Source of the DNA: Thermodesulfobacteriota bacterium
GTDB lineage: Bacteria > Desulfobacterota > WTBG01 > CAIYCZ01 > CAIRTM01
Length of the DNA stretch: 64,000 nucleotides
Direction of reading: 5' to 3'
Assembly: GCA_028278025.1 (NCBI GenBank)
Contig: JANQFE010000150.1
Span: forward strand, 1-64,000
Under the pieces are notes generated by a model, which was not told the DNA's origin, did no database searches, and saw only the letters and a program-made list of their open reading frames with translations. How positions within the stretch are numbered: position 1 is the stretch's first letter; every line of letters begins with the position of its first letter. The position numbers and the translations under genes are program-made. Shown one piece after another: positions 43,427 to 52,340 of the stretch.

Positions 43427-44296
43427 ATGAATGCTAAACTAGAAAACACTATGAAGATGACTTTTACTAATTTTTTAATAATCCTACTATTGCTTATATC
43501 TCATACGCAGGCTTACAGCCAGCAAAGTGACTTTTCTGTTGAGCCGGCTGATTGCTTTATAGAAATAATCTGCCCTTCCTGCGAACCTGATTCATTTCCG
43601 ACAACCCAGACCTCAAGAACCGAGCAGGCAACCCGTGAAACATTTAATCATATTATTGCATCCGCTTCTTTCAGTCCCCAGTCGGCCGGTGATTATATTT
43701 CCGGTGACGGTATCTACTGCTATGGCGGTTCCTATGATTGGGCTGATGAGGATGATCCCGGCACCTATTATTTTCATAAGACCTGGGATGTATGCCAGGA
43801 CGGCAACTGGTATATTGAGTCCGAAGGGGATGTCTATGGTACAATTCCGGAAGATGATCAGTCCGGCACCTGGGATGTTGTATGTAATGACACCTCGGAT
43901 ACAACCACTACGGTTACACCTGATAACACAACCTCTACTACAACCACTTCCCCTGCTGGCAATGCAACCTCTTCCACAACCAGCATACCTGACAATGAAA
44001 CATCTAGCACATCAACGACGATACCGGATAATGATACAACCATAACCACCACCACTGTACCGTGCCCTGCTGTTGTGCTCTATGGTGAAGGATCTGAAGA
44101 GGTAGAGCTTGTAAGGGAATTTCGCGATACTTTTTTATGCACTACCCCGGAAGGACAGGTTATCATCAGCCTGTATTATACGTGGAGTGCCGAAATAATA
44201 CATTTAATTGAAAGCAATAAGAACTTAAAAAAAATTGCAGAAATTATCATTAAAAATACATTATGTTTTTTTTATGTATCTGAACTATGCAAATAG
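43427..44296 (+). CDS. Secreted Thr-rich protein with regularly spaced N-x-T sites
   Basis: About 290 residues; the start is uncertain (ATG 43427, or 43451, which gives a compact signal peptide ending HTQAYSQ). The first half is a Cys-containing domain (CFIEIICPSCEPDS, GDYISGDGIYCYGGSYDW). The middle is a Thr/Ser linker in which P-x-N-x-T/S recurs about every 12 residues (N-T-T, N-A-T, N-E-T, N-D-T). The C-terminal module (REFRDTFLCTTPEGQ, then IISLYY) is shared with the propeller protein at 2748. Likely surface-exposed and possibly glycosylated by the neighbouring membrane transferases; function unknown. Confidence 0.72.
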   Translation: MNAKLENTMKMTFTNFLIILLLLISHTQAYSQQSDFSVEPADCFIEIICPSCEPDSFPTTQTSRTEQATRETFNHIIASASFSPQSAGDYISGDGIYCYGGSYDWADEDDPGTYYFHKTWDVCQDGNWYIESEGDVYGTIPEDDQSGTWDVVCNDTSDTTTTVTPDNTTSTTTTSPAGNATSSTTSIPDNETSSTSTTIPDNDTTITTTTVPCPAVVLYGEGSEEVELVREFRDTFLCTTPEGQVIISLYYTWSAEIIHLIESNKNLKKIAEIIIKNTLCFFYVSELCK

Positions 44297-44334
44297 TCAC
44301 GGGTATTATAAGTTGAAAAATTAAAGGAGCTATT

Positions 44335-44694
44335 ATGAAATTTTTTATGCACAGCAAAGAATATTTTAAGGGTTATGAGCGGGGTGTTAGAAACAAACTG
44401 GATGCCGTATCCTTATTTGAATACATTAATCCTGTCAGCGTGCTCAACACCTCTGTGCAGGACATGCGTGATCGAGAAATAGGATACAGGGAGGGCTTAA
44501 AGGAACGTGACAATTTAAAATGTGCATATAATTCTGGTTATTATCGTGGTATCCAGGGTAAAAATTTTTCCAGGAGCTTAACATATTATATAAGTCCCGG
44601 CAATTTGCTATTACCTGCTGGAGAAGAAAATGAAGCAATCAGAAACGGTTTTGAAACAGGCCAACTGGATCGTGACCATTTACATTTTGAATAG
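44335..44694 (+). CDS. Small hydrophilic protein of unknown family
   Basis: A 119-residue protein without export signal, preceded by AAAGGAG at good spacing. It is rich in Tyr, Arg and Glu with a loose internal repetition of F/YxxGYxxG (YFKGYERGVRNKL, REIGYREGLKERD, YNSGYYRGIQGK, RNGFETGQLDRD), perhaps four turns of a helical repeat. Not recognised. It follows the Thr-rich protein by 38 bp. Confidence 0.7.
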   Translation: MKFFMHSKEYFKGYERGVRNKLDAVSLFEYINPVSVLNTSVQDMRDREIGYREGLKERDNLKCAYNSGYYRGIQGKNFSRSLTYYISPGNLLLPAGEENEAIRNGFETGQLDRDHLHFE

Positions 44695-44855
44695 GCGCTT
44701 CTCTGAAATTCCGTTTGCCATAAACAGTAAGCATTGTTTTTGCATTTACTGATAAACTAAATACATAATGTCTGGGATGTTCGTCAACCCATCCCAAGTT
44801 CTGTTAAATTACATCTTGCAACTCTGGGAAGGCCCGGCATTTCCGGATAACAGAT

Positions 44856-44882
44856 ACCCCCAAATTTTTTTTGGGGGTTTTT
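44856..44882 (+). terminator. Rho-independent terminator
   Basis: ACCCCCAAA and TTTGGGGGT form a 9-bp perfect stem followed by a T-run, on the plus strand between 44694 and the convergent gene ending at 44895. Confidence 0.75.
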
Positions 44883-44894
44883 GAAATTGCTTAC

Positions 44895-45398
44895 TTATTC
44901 TTTGGGATTGACTGTCCTATATTCATAGATGAGCAAGTCTATTTCGTTAATGAGATGTTTTCGTATTGTTTCAACCATCTTAGCCTGGGAAATTATTCCT
45001 GTCTTGCTCTCGGACCACGTAGAAGCATGGCAGCTCACTTCCGGTTTTCTTATCAGCACAACTACGTCCAGTAAATCAATCCTCAAGTTGTAAACAAATT
45101 GCTTACTGTTCTCTAAGCATAGTGTGTCAAGTTTAACATATATGCCCGTATTGCTGCTGTCTGAAACTTCTATTCCGGCAGTCTTAAATTGAAATTCAAC
45201 ATCTGTTTTCAAAATCTCTTCTGCAAGCCCTGCTTTTTTTGCTTCAGGTGCTAATGCTGCAACAAATACACGAAAGCTTGCAATTTCCCGCAGAAGCTCC
45301 TTTTTGTCTCCAAAAAAATGGGCTCTCCCCGAAGCCGTACAAAAAAATAGTAACAGGAACACACCTGTAAATACACAATAGCTTACAGCCTTTTTCAT
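44895..45398 (-). CDS. Secreted protein of unknown function
   Basis: A 167-residue exported protein (signal peptide to ASGRA) with a GGAGGAG ribosome site. The mature part is soluble, mixed alpha/beta, with two Cys (VSCHAS and TLCLEN). No family recognised. Own transcription unit, convergent with the preceding genes. Confidence 0.7.
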   Translation of the reverse strand: MKKAVSYCVFTGVFLLLFFCTASGRAHFFGDKKELLREIASFRVFVAALAPEAKKAGLAEEILKTDVEFQFKTAGIEVSDSSNTGIYVKLDTLCLENSKQFVYNLRIDLLDVVVLIRKPEVSCHASTWSESKTGIISQAKMVETIRKHLINEIDLLIYEYRTVNPKE

Positions 45399-45640
45399 AG
45401 GGTCTCCTCCCTTATACAGACTTCTTTCTATTTTTTCTTTAGCAATTGATCTACAATAAGTAAAGCTAAAATTTTCAGCACACTATAGAGGTTATAATCT
45501 AATCTGTATTCACATACATCTATAATATGATCCTGTGAATCTGTTACAGCAAAAAATATGCTGAAGTGCCTTCATCCCTTGACTGATCATCATTTTTGCC
45601 CAATAATTAAATATACTGATTCAGCTAGCCCAGGCAATAT

Positions 45641-46495
45641 ATGCAAAATAATCCAATAATTATTTTCCTTACCGCACTGTTTGTTTTTTTATTTTTTCAT
45701 CCTGGATGTGAGACGCAGGATCCTGACAATGCAACTACAACAATATCCTCAACAACCTCTACGTCAGCCGGCGAAAGTGACGCAGGTATCGATCTAGTGA
45801 TGGTAAACATTCCCGGGGGCATGTTTGCTATGGGCTGTTCCGTTAGTGATCTGGAATGCAGCATAGATGAATCACCCCGTCATTCAGTTACACTTTCTGC
45901 TTTCCAGATATCAGCATATGAGATGACGCAGGCCCAGTGGGAAAATCTGATGGGATATAACCCGAGCACATTTTCTGCTTGTCCTGACTGCCCGGTCGAG
46001 ACGGTATCATGGGATACAATCCAGGAATTTATTGAAACACTAAACCAGCAGACCGGCATGCTGTACCGCTTACCCTTTGAAGCTGAATGGGAGTATGCTG
46101 CCCGGGCAGGCTCGGGCACAAAATGGTATTGCGGAGACGATCAAAGCTGTCTGAATGATTCCGCCTGGTATTTCGACACACTGAGCGGCCACAATTTTCA
46201 ACCCCAGCCGGCCGGTCTCAAAACCCCTAATGCCTGGGGACTGTATGATATGACCGGAAATGTTTGGGAGTGGTGTCAGGACTGGTATGATGCCGATTAT
46301 TATACTCATAGTCCAGATACAGATCCTAAGGGGCCAGCCACCGGTCTGTACCGTGTAATACGCGGCGGCGACTGGGAAAGCACTGCCAGAGAATGCCGGG
46401 TGTCAAATCGTTCCATGGGCGACATTTCACTCAGCTCTGATCATATCGGCTTTCGGCTGGTTTTAGATAATAGTGCTACCCGGACGATACATTAA
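45641..46495 (+). CDS. FGE-sulfatase/SUMF1-domain lipoprotein
   Basis: A 284-residue lipoprotein: lipobox-like HPGC near residue 25, a short Thr-rich linker (with DPDNATT) and then a formylglycine-generating-enzyme-type domain: GGMFAMG, YEMTQAQWENLMG, YRLPFEAEWEYAARAG, MTGNVWEWCQDWY, VIRGGDWES and GFRLV. Only some members of this fold modify sulfatases; many bacterial secreted ones have other or unknown roles, and no sulfatase is near. The linker resembles that of the Thr-rich protein at 43427. Confidence 0.9.
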   Translation: MQNNPIIIFLTALFVFLFFHPGCETQDPDNATTTISSTTSTSAGESDAGIDLVMVNIPGGMFAMGCSVSDLECSIDESPRHSVTLSAFQISAYEMTQAQWENLMGYNPSTFSACPDCPVETVSWDTIQEFIETLNQQTGMLYRLPFEAEWEYAARAGSGTKWYCGDDQSCLNDSAWYFDTLSGHNFQPQPAGLKTPNAWGLYDMTGNVWEWCQDWYDADYYTHSPDTDPKGPATGLYRVIRGGDWESTARECRVSNRSMGDISLSSDHIGFRLVLDNSATRTIH

Positions 46496-46607
46496 AAGAT
46501 TGTTTTACCTTTTGAAGTTTTCATTTATGCACCAACGATCAGTTGGCTGGTGGTTGGATTTCTGCTGGTTAAAACTGTAATACAATAAAAAATATAAGGG
46601 GTCACTT

Positions 46608-47020
46608 TTGAAAGCAAAAAAATCTATGTAAAAATCGCTCTTGGCATAACGGCGCTGGGAGTTTTAACTGCTCAATGTGCATGGATGTCAAATCAGAAAG
46701 CAGCTGAAACCAGAAAAATGTTCACTGTTTCCGGTTTTTACGTCCAGCGTGTAGAAACACCGGAAAAAATCAAATGGCTCAAAGCATTTCCTCAGCGAAA
46801 AATTATTCCTCACATTGTTGACGGTAATGCCCACTACGTTTATGCAGACGCGGATTCCTGTCAATGCTTTTATACCGGTGATGAGCATGCATATCAGCGC
46901 TACCGGGAGCTTACATCGCAGCAAAAACGTGCTGTTGTTCCTGAAAGCACCAAGCCAGGCACGTACATACGCAGGCCAGCAAGATGCCAGCTGTGTGGTC
47001 CGTTAAGTACGGCAAAATAA
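46608..47020 (+). CDS. Small putative lipoprotein, reading frame joined at an A7 run
   Basis: The intact frame from ATG 46685 gives 111 residues ending RRPARCQLCGPLSTAK. Upstream in the same frame is a lipoprotein-like signal (YVKIALGITALGVLTAQC) without a start codon. A TTG at 46608 with RBS AAGGGG codes MKAK and enters this frame only by a -1 shift in the run of seven A at 46616-46622 (GCA-AAA-AAA-T, a classical slippery heptamer). So the gene is either frameshifted by an indel, uses -1 slippage, or contains an assembly error. Mature part unknown, with CQCFYTG and CQLCG motifs. Confidence 0.55.
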
Positions 47021-47422
47021 CAATTCTACACTAATTTTTCTTCTTTCTTTCATCACGGTACCCTTTATTGATGTTTACAATTATAATATATTAAAAACCC
47101 ACATGATGTAATCACAACACAACTTACCACGTCATGCTAAACTCTGGCCGTGAGTTATTCTGAACATCTTTTCGGTAATAGCTGCGTTTTCGGCAGAATG
47201 CATGTTATACAGTTGTCTGTGTATGCTCAGTAAAACTATAAAAGTTTTATTGCATTAGTTGTCAGAATTGCTTTTTATAATGTAATTACGATTAGTTAGC
47301 TTGTGAAATCAATATTGCAGATGGCAGGGAATTGCAAACTGCTTGAAGATATTAATCCAGTCCTCATTACTAATTTAATACCGAGGGGATTATAGGAAAG
47401 GTAGAAACTTTATGCTGTTATT
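47021..47422. other. Intergenic region without recognisable gene
   Basis: About 400 bases. The only structure seen is a weak A/T hairpin TAAAACT-ATAAA-AGTTTTA at 47231-47249. No promoter or repeat stands out. Confidence 0.45.
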
Positions 47423-47836
47423 TTATTCCTGCAGTCCTTGAAAAACCATTGGGTATAAATCCTGATACTCAACTAAAACAGCCCCCGTACCGAAAACAAA
47501 TGGCCCCACATTCACTCCAAGCATAACAAATGTAATATCACCATTCCATAAGCCAATGGCTTCATCTACAGCAAAATATATCGCCAAAAAACCGTTTCCA
47601 ATGACTACATAATATCCATTCCCTTGAAATCCTTCCAGTGTAAATCCTACCCTTTCAGTGAAGCTGACCCGGGCATTAAAAACTTCAACAGGAGTATAAA
47701 AGAAAACATTAAAGGTATTGTTTGGTAGCAAATTAATTTCACTATCATGTTTTTCAACTGCTCCAGCAACCCCGTTATATAGTAGCAACATAAAACATGT
47801 GAAACTTAATAACAGTACAACTTTCCGAATTCTCAT
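47423..47836 (-). CDS. Secreted protein of unknown function
   Basis: A 137-residue exported protein (signal to GVAGAVE) with a GGAGG ribosome site. The mature part is hydrophobic, rich in Gly, Phe and Val and predicted mostly beta, without Cys. No family recognised. Single-gene unit. Confidence 0.68.
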   Translation of the reverse strand: MRIRKVVLLLSFTCFMLLLYNGVAGAVEKHDSEINLLPNNTFNVFFYTPVEVFNARVSFTERVGFTLEGFQGNGYYVVIGNGFLAIYFAVDEAIGLWNGDITFVMLGVNVGPFVFGTGAVLVEYQDLYPMVFQGLQE

Positions 47837-48009
47837 TGTATATCCTCCATGGTATCAGCCTATCAGTATTATTTTTCTATTGGTATCCCCATTTTTACGT
47901 TTCAAATATCATTGTATTATTATCTATTAATATATTTGTTTTTTATTTATATAATATCATATCTCTGCAAATTACTCAAATTATTTCTATAATTAATATA
48001 TCGTTAGCA

Positions 48010-48038
48010 TTGACATAAAAATAAGCCTGTGTTATATA
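48010..48038 (+). promoter_or_regulatory. Sigma-70-type promoter of the tetraheme cytochrome gene
   Basis: TTGACA at 48010-48015, a 17-base spacer and TATATA at 48033-48038, about 70 bp upstream of the ATG at 48110. Confidence 0.5.
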
Positions 48039-48109
48039 TCACAAAATTTGAAACAATATAAAACTGAGGTTATTAATTGGGTTAATTCAAAATCAAGTAA
48101 GGAGGTACA

Positions 48110-48583
48110 ATGCAACGTTTAATTCTCTTGCTATCATGTGTAGTTATTCTTTCACTGCCGATATATGTCCAGGCAGAAACAGCAGCAACATACGTCGGAG
48201 CAAAAAAATGTAAAACATGCCATATTAAAATTCATAAAACCTGGAAGCAAACAAAACATGCCACCACATTTGATCGGTTAAATGAGCAGGAAAAAAAGGA
48301 TCCCTCTTGCATTGAATGTCATGCCACCAACAAAGACCCAAACCTTCCCGGCATTCACTGTGAAGGCTGCCACGGTCCCGGCAGCCTTTTTACTAAAGCA
48401 AAAATCATGAACAAGAAAAAGTATAAAGCCGACCCGGAAAAACAGCGCAAGCTGGCTCTGGAAGCAGGCCTGATCCTTGCACCTGATGAGAATAACTGCA
48501 AGCAGTGCCACAATGAAAAAAGCCCGCACTATCAGGGCTTTGATTTCAAAGCCCGCTATGAGGAGATTAAGCACAAAAAATAA
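48110..48583 (+). CDS. Exported tetraheme cytochrome c (c554-like)
   Basis: A 157-residue periplasmic protein, signal peptide to VQAE, with four CxxCH: CKTCHIKIHKTW near 37, CIECH near 70, CEGCHGPG near 87 and CKQCHNEKSPHY near 132. The sequence YVGAKKCKTCH with a distant KHA and CEGCHGPGS is typical of the cytochrome c554/NrfA-like small cytochromes. The same core appears in the C-terminal domain of the selenoprotein at 1390. RBS AAGGAGG. Monocistronic with a strong terminator. Confidence 0.92.
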   Translation: MQRLILLLSCVVILSLPIYVQAETAATYVGAKKCKTCHIKIHKTWKQTKHATTFDRLNEQEKKDPSCIECHATNKDPNLPGIHCEGCHGPGSLFTKAKIMNKKKYKADPEKQRKLALEAGLILAPDENNCKQCHNEKSPHYQGFDFKARYEEIKHKK

Positions 48584-48627
48584 TTTTTCTATCCCGGTTC
48601 CACAAAACTCAATGATTGTATCTATCC

Positions 48628-48660
48628 AGGCGTTTGCTTCACCAAGCAAACGCCTTTTTA
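48628..48660 (+). terminator. Rho-independent terminator after the tetraheme cytochrome
   Basis: AGGCGTTTGCTT-CACC-AAGCAAACGCCT is a 12-bp perfect hairpin followed by a T-run; its end overlaps the stop codon of the convergent gene. Confidence 0.9.
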
Positions 48661-49422
48661 TTCTACTACAACTACAGCATCTTCAATGATAACATCATAA
48701 GAATAACCCGCACCGAAATCTTTTCCAACAGACAGCACACCGCTTGCCAGGATGGTGTCTCCAACTTTGGCTGTAGCTGTGGTGGTGATGGTAAGATCAT
48801 TGGTGCCGGTTGTCCCGGTTCCGTCCTGCAAATGAATCCAGTTTTTTCCCATAATCATAGCACTATATTTGACTACTTTTCCGCGCACCTTGACATCGTT
48901 GCCGGCAAGCGCTTCCTTTTCGGCATACACCTCGGCAACCGTTTTACCATCGTGAGGTTTTACAATCCCGGAAAAATCCATATCTTTTGAAGCAGTTACA
49001 ACGGGCTTGCTCATGCCGCCCGGCATTTTTGCTGCAGGCCGCTTTGCAGTAGCCGGCGCAGTGCCGCCTGCCGTTATACCGGAAACAAAATAGACAATAT
49101 CAAATGTCCGGTCCAGGGTTTTGCTTTGAAAATTTTTCATAGGTGCTCCCATGGGCACGCTAACCTCATCACCTACCTGTACTGGAAACTCCGGTGCTGC
49201 AGCCCAAATTTTTTCTTTGCCTGTATCAACCTGGACATAGGTGTAACCGGCTGTGCTCATTGTCTCAACAACCTTGCCGGTCCAACCGGCCTGGGCCGTC
49301 TGCATTACGGTCGGCTGTCCCGAGCCGGTATCGGGGATATTTTTTGAAGTTTCCCCGTTGCAGCCGCACGTCATTGTTAAAACCATTACTGTTGTCAAAA
49401 ACGCATTCATGCTTTTTGCCAT
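48658..49422 (-). CDS. Lipoprotein with OB-fold domains
   Basis: About 254 residues from the ATG at 49422; an upstream ATG at 49458 would spoil the lipoprotein signal MTCGC. The C-terminal half has the OB-fold pattern GNDVKVRGKVVKYSAMIMGKNWIHLQDGTG as in exported nucleic-acid-binding-fold proteins of geobacteria; the N-terminal half has a second, similar module (GKVVETMSTAGYTYVQVDTG). The linker is Thr/Ala/Pro/Lys-rich. Exported OB-fold proteins of this kind are often encoded near cytochromes. Ligand unknown. Confidence 0.8.
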   Translation of the reverse strand: MAKSMNAFLTTVMVLTMTCGCNGETSKNIPDTGSGQPTVMQTAQAGWTGKVVETMSTAGYTYVQVDTGKEKIWAAAPEFPVQVGDEVSVPMGAPMKNFQSKTLDRTFDIVYFVSGITAGGTAPATAKRPAAKMPGGMSKPVVTASKDMDFSGIVKPHDGKTVAEVYAEKEALAGNDVKVRGKVVKYSAMIMGKNWIHLQDGTGTTGTNDLTITTTATAKVGDTILASGVLSVGKDFGAGYSYDVIIEDAVVVVE

Positions 49423-49527
49423 AATCATTCCTCCTGTGATTGTTGCCATAGAGCCCATACCCTTCTGAGCCTACTATGTAAAACTAATTATTCCAAAATG
49501 TTTATTGCCTGCCTTGTGTGTCCAGTG

Positions 49528-50691
49528 TTACTCTAACGGCACTTCCTGCTGTTGTAATAAAAAAAAGCTACCTTTTTTCAGGGTAAGCATTGCAAACGCC
49601 CTGTGGTCAAGCCCTCCATGATCATCCGGCGAAAAATTATAAACACCACTGACGCCTGTAAAATTTTTTTGCTGTTCTATATAATCCCTGATCTTGGAAC
49701 GTTCCGGACCGACCTCTCTCAGGGCGGCTATAATAAGGTTGGCTGCATCAAAAGCATAACCGCCGTATATGCTCACAGGCATCCTGAATTTTGCTTCATA
49801 TTCCCTTCTGTATGTTCTAAGCATTTTCCTCTGGGGATGATCCTTGGGCAAATCATCAGCAACCAGCAGCCGGCCGCCGGGGAGCATGACGCCATCGGCT
49901 TCCTGTCCCGCAGCATGTGCATATTTTATATGCCCAAACCCATGGCTGAGAAAAAAAGGTGTTTTCAGCCCCATCTGCCTGCTGGCGGTAATTACATTTA
50001 TCTGTGCAGGTATGATCGACCAGTTGATAATCACCTGGGGATTTTTTCTGTTAAGCTTTTTAAGTTGGGAAGTCATATCGGTATCGTCGGAATCGTAGGT
50101 TTTATCGGCTATAATGCTTATTCCCATTTCATGGGCAAGCCGTTTCAGGTGATACCTGCCGGCTTTGCCGAACCCGGTAGTGCATGATATGATTGCCACC
50201 CGATCCAGATTAATTGTATGTAAAGTTTCATATATTTTCCTGGCTGCGTCTGCATCATCAGGCGCGACTTTATAAACCCATTGGCGCACGGGGTCAACAA
50301 TAGCTTCAGCAGGAGCGCATGATATCATGCAAATTTTTTGCTCCTCGGCAACAGGAACAGCAGCCAGGGAACTGCCGCTCCGGGAAGGTCCGATGATGGC
50401 AGAAACGTTATATTTTGCAATGAGCCGATAAATAGCCGTAACAGCTTTTAATTCCTGTCCAAGTGTGTTTTCAACATGGATCTCCAGCCGGCGGCCGTTA
50501 ATACCACCTTCAGCATTAACCTGCTCTTCTATCATCTTTACGGTATTTTGCTGTGGTTCACCCATCCATGATGCCGGTCCGCTCAAAGCAAAAATCGCAC
50601 CGATTTTGTAGGACTCTTCCTGTGCATATACCTGAGAAACAAGCAATAACACAATAATTCCAGACGTCACTGAACGTATAGTTCTTTTCAT
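49528..50691 (-). CDS. Periplasmic branched-chain amino-acid-type binding protein (LivJ-like), orphan
   Basis: A 387-residue type I periplasmic binding protein with signal peptide (SQVYAQEE) and family motifs YKIGAIFALSGPASWMGEPQ, GPSRSGSSLAA and GGYAFDAANLI. No ABC permease or ATPase gene is near, so it may serve a transporter elsewhere or act as a sensor. The coding frame may begin at GTG 50703, which overlaps the previous stop by 4 bases; ATG 50691 gives the normal signal peptide. Last gene of the long cytochrome operon. Confidence 0.88.
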   Translation of the reverse strand: MKRTIRSVTSGIIVLLLVSQVYAQEESYKIGAIFALSGPASWMGEPQQNTVKMIEEQVNAEGGINGRRLEIHVENTLGQELKAVTAIYRLIAKYNVSAIIGPSRSGSSLAAVPVAEEQKICMISCAPAEAIVDPVRQWVYKVAPDDADAARKIYETLHTINLDRVAIISCTTGFGKAGRYHLKRLAHEMGISIIADKTYDSDDTDMTSQLKKLNRKNPQVIINWSIIPAQINVITASRQMGLKTPFFLSHGFGHIKYAHAAGQEADGVMLPGGRLLVADDLPKDHPQRKMLRTYRREYEAKFRMPVSIYGGYAFDAANLIIAALREVGPERSKIRDYIEQQKNFTGVSGVYNFSPDDHGGLDHRAFAMLTLKKGSFFLLQQQEVPLE

Positions 50692-50699
50692 ACTTATGC

Positions 50700-52340
50700 T
50701 CACATATCACCCAGCCATGCAACCAGATTCTTGCCTAAAAGCAGGTTTTCTTCACTGAGAAACTGGTTCTGAAATATGGCATCGTCGCCAAATATGATAA
50801 AGCGCCCGCGGCCGTATTCGCCGGCAACCACGACACCAAAAGACTGCACAGCATCTCCGCTTCCCAGTATTTTATCTCTGTTAAGATCTACCCAGGCGGC
50901 CGGGCTGGTGCGCACAACCACCCTGGCGTTACTGCCGTTGTTTTTTAGGGCCCATGCACCAAACACGTTGAATGCTGTAAGCCCTTTTGTCAGCCTGTGC
51001 GGTTCCATGCGGGTAACTGAAAAATCAGACGGCCGACCCTGTAGATTGTTTTCTCTTTCTGTAATAACACCGTTTGACACAACAACTCCGAGCTTGTACA
51101 GCAAACCTGATACAGGAAAAGGTACATGCAGCATAACACACAGCCTGCCGCCTTGAGATACGTAGTTAGTAATTGCATCGATTTCATCGGATGTAAATGG
51201 TTTAAAGGGCCCGGATATAAGCAGAACATCTGTATCAGCTAAAAGTTCGTATGAGATGGCCTGTTTGCTCAGCCGCACAAAAAAGCCCTGTTCCTGAAAA
51301 AGGCTGGAAAGCCTGGTAAGGTCAAGCGGCTTATTGCCCTCAATGATGAATCGCTGTCCGTGCCCCTGCTCAAAAACAACCGTACGTTCCTTTTTACTGC
51401 TGTCTGGCTCCACTATATCAGCATCCTGCTCCTGCCACCATGTCTCAAGCCAAAGAAAATCAGCATCTTCAAGAGTGGCATTTTTTCTGGTCAGGAAACC
51501 GGTTTTGGGGAGTATCACTTTGGATTGATAGCCATCATGCTTGCGAACCTGTTCAGGCATCCCCCTTTTCCAGGAATGTCCGTCACCGGCCAGTACCACA
51601 ACAGTATGCTGCGGGTTTGTGTTTAAAAAAGTGATCAGGGGCCGTGACATGGCATAATCCCACACTATTTGTGCTTCGCAAAAATTTTTGAATATAGTGT
51701 CCGTATCCCCATGTCCCCTAAAGACCTTTCTAATAAATCTTTCATATTCAGGATCAACGTTGCAGCTGAGCCCTGCAAACTGCTGTAACTGTTCCCTGCT
51801 CAACGATTGCAAGCCCTGTCGTGATACTTGGTTAATAATCTTACGGGAAATGTTAAGAGCGATCAGGGGAATACGATTTTCACGTGCAAAGAAAAAAATC
51901 TCCCTGTAAAAAGACCAGTCTATTTTCCAATTGTCATTAAATATTTTCTTGAAATCATCATCAGCCAGATCCCCCGCCACCCATTGATCCAGATACATCT
52001 GGCTTTCAACCCGAAACATTTCCAGGCCTATTGCCACCCGGGCGCCTGCATCATGAAGACTTTCTATAAAGCGCGCCTGGTATGTGTGATGCTGTTTAAT
52101 ATCATGTACCTCACCTATAAAAATCAGTTTTTCCTGCTTTAATTCAAGAATTATCTGTGCAAGATCCGTTAATGAATTATCTGACAGCCTCAAGATCCTA
52201 TCTGCACCGCAAGCTGCAGACTTCAACAGGGTTAAAGAACATATCATTACAATGACAAGGGCCGGGACAATCCACCACCGGCGCCTTGCGGCTGCAGGAC
52301 AAACACAATGAGAAAAATTCTGCGCAAGTAAACGGTTCAT
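50700..52340 (-). CDS. ChaN-like heme-binding lipoprotein fused to GATase-like domain
   Basis: A 546-residue protein with an N-terminal membrane signal. Residues 50-290 form a ChaN domain: LIFIGEVHDIKQHHTYQARF, IGLEMFRVESQ and VVLAGDGHSWKRGMPEQV hold the His/Glu/Tyr positions conserved in the family, whose Campylobacter member binds heme. Residues 340-545 resemble a DUF4350/glutamine-amidotransferase-like fold (TDVLLISGPFKPFTSDEIDAI, GRFIIFGDDAIF). ATGA overlap with the preceding 22-heme cytochrome gene shows translational coupling. It may supply, guard or recycle heme for the cytochromes. Confidence 0.85.
   Translation of the reverse strand: MNRLLAQNFSHCVCPAAARRRWWIVPALVIVMICSLTLLKSAACGADRILRLSDNSLTDLAQIILELKQEKLIFIGEVHDIKQHHTYQARFIESLHDAGARVAIGLEMFRVESQMYLDQWVAGDLADDDFKKIFNDNWKIDWSFYREIFFFARENRIPLIALNISRKIINQVSRQGLQSLSREQLQQFAGLSCNVDPEYERFIRKVFRGHGDTDTIFKNFCEAQIVWDYAMSRPLITFLNTNPQHTVVVLAGDGHSWKRGMPEQVRKHDGYQSKVILPKTGFLTRKNATLEDADFLWLETWWQEQDADIVEPDSSKKERTVVFEQGHGQRFIIEGNKPLDLTRLSSLFQEQGFFVRLSKQAISYELLADTDVLLISGPFKPFTSDEIDAITNYVSQGGRLCVMLHVPFPVSGLLYKLGVVVSNGVITERENNLQGRPSDFSVTRMEPHRLTKGLTAFNVFGAWALKNNGSNARVVVRTSPAAWVDLNRDKILGSGDAVQSFGVVVAGEYGRGRFIIFGDDAIFQNQFLSEENLLLGKNLVAWLGDM

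Noticed and set aside
43900-44050. Low-complexity ACA/ACC-rich DNA, possible microsatellite
   Set aside because: It is in frame and codes for the Thr-rich linker of a secreted protein with conserved flanking domains.
49603-50187. 194-codon plus-strand open frame
   Set aside because: Antisense to the binding-protein gene, which has clear family motifs.
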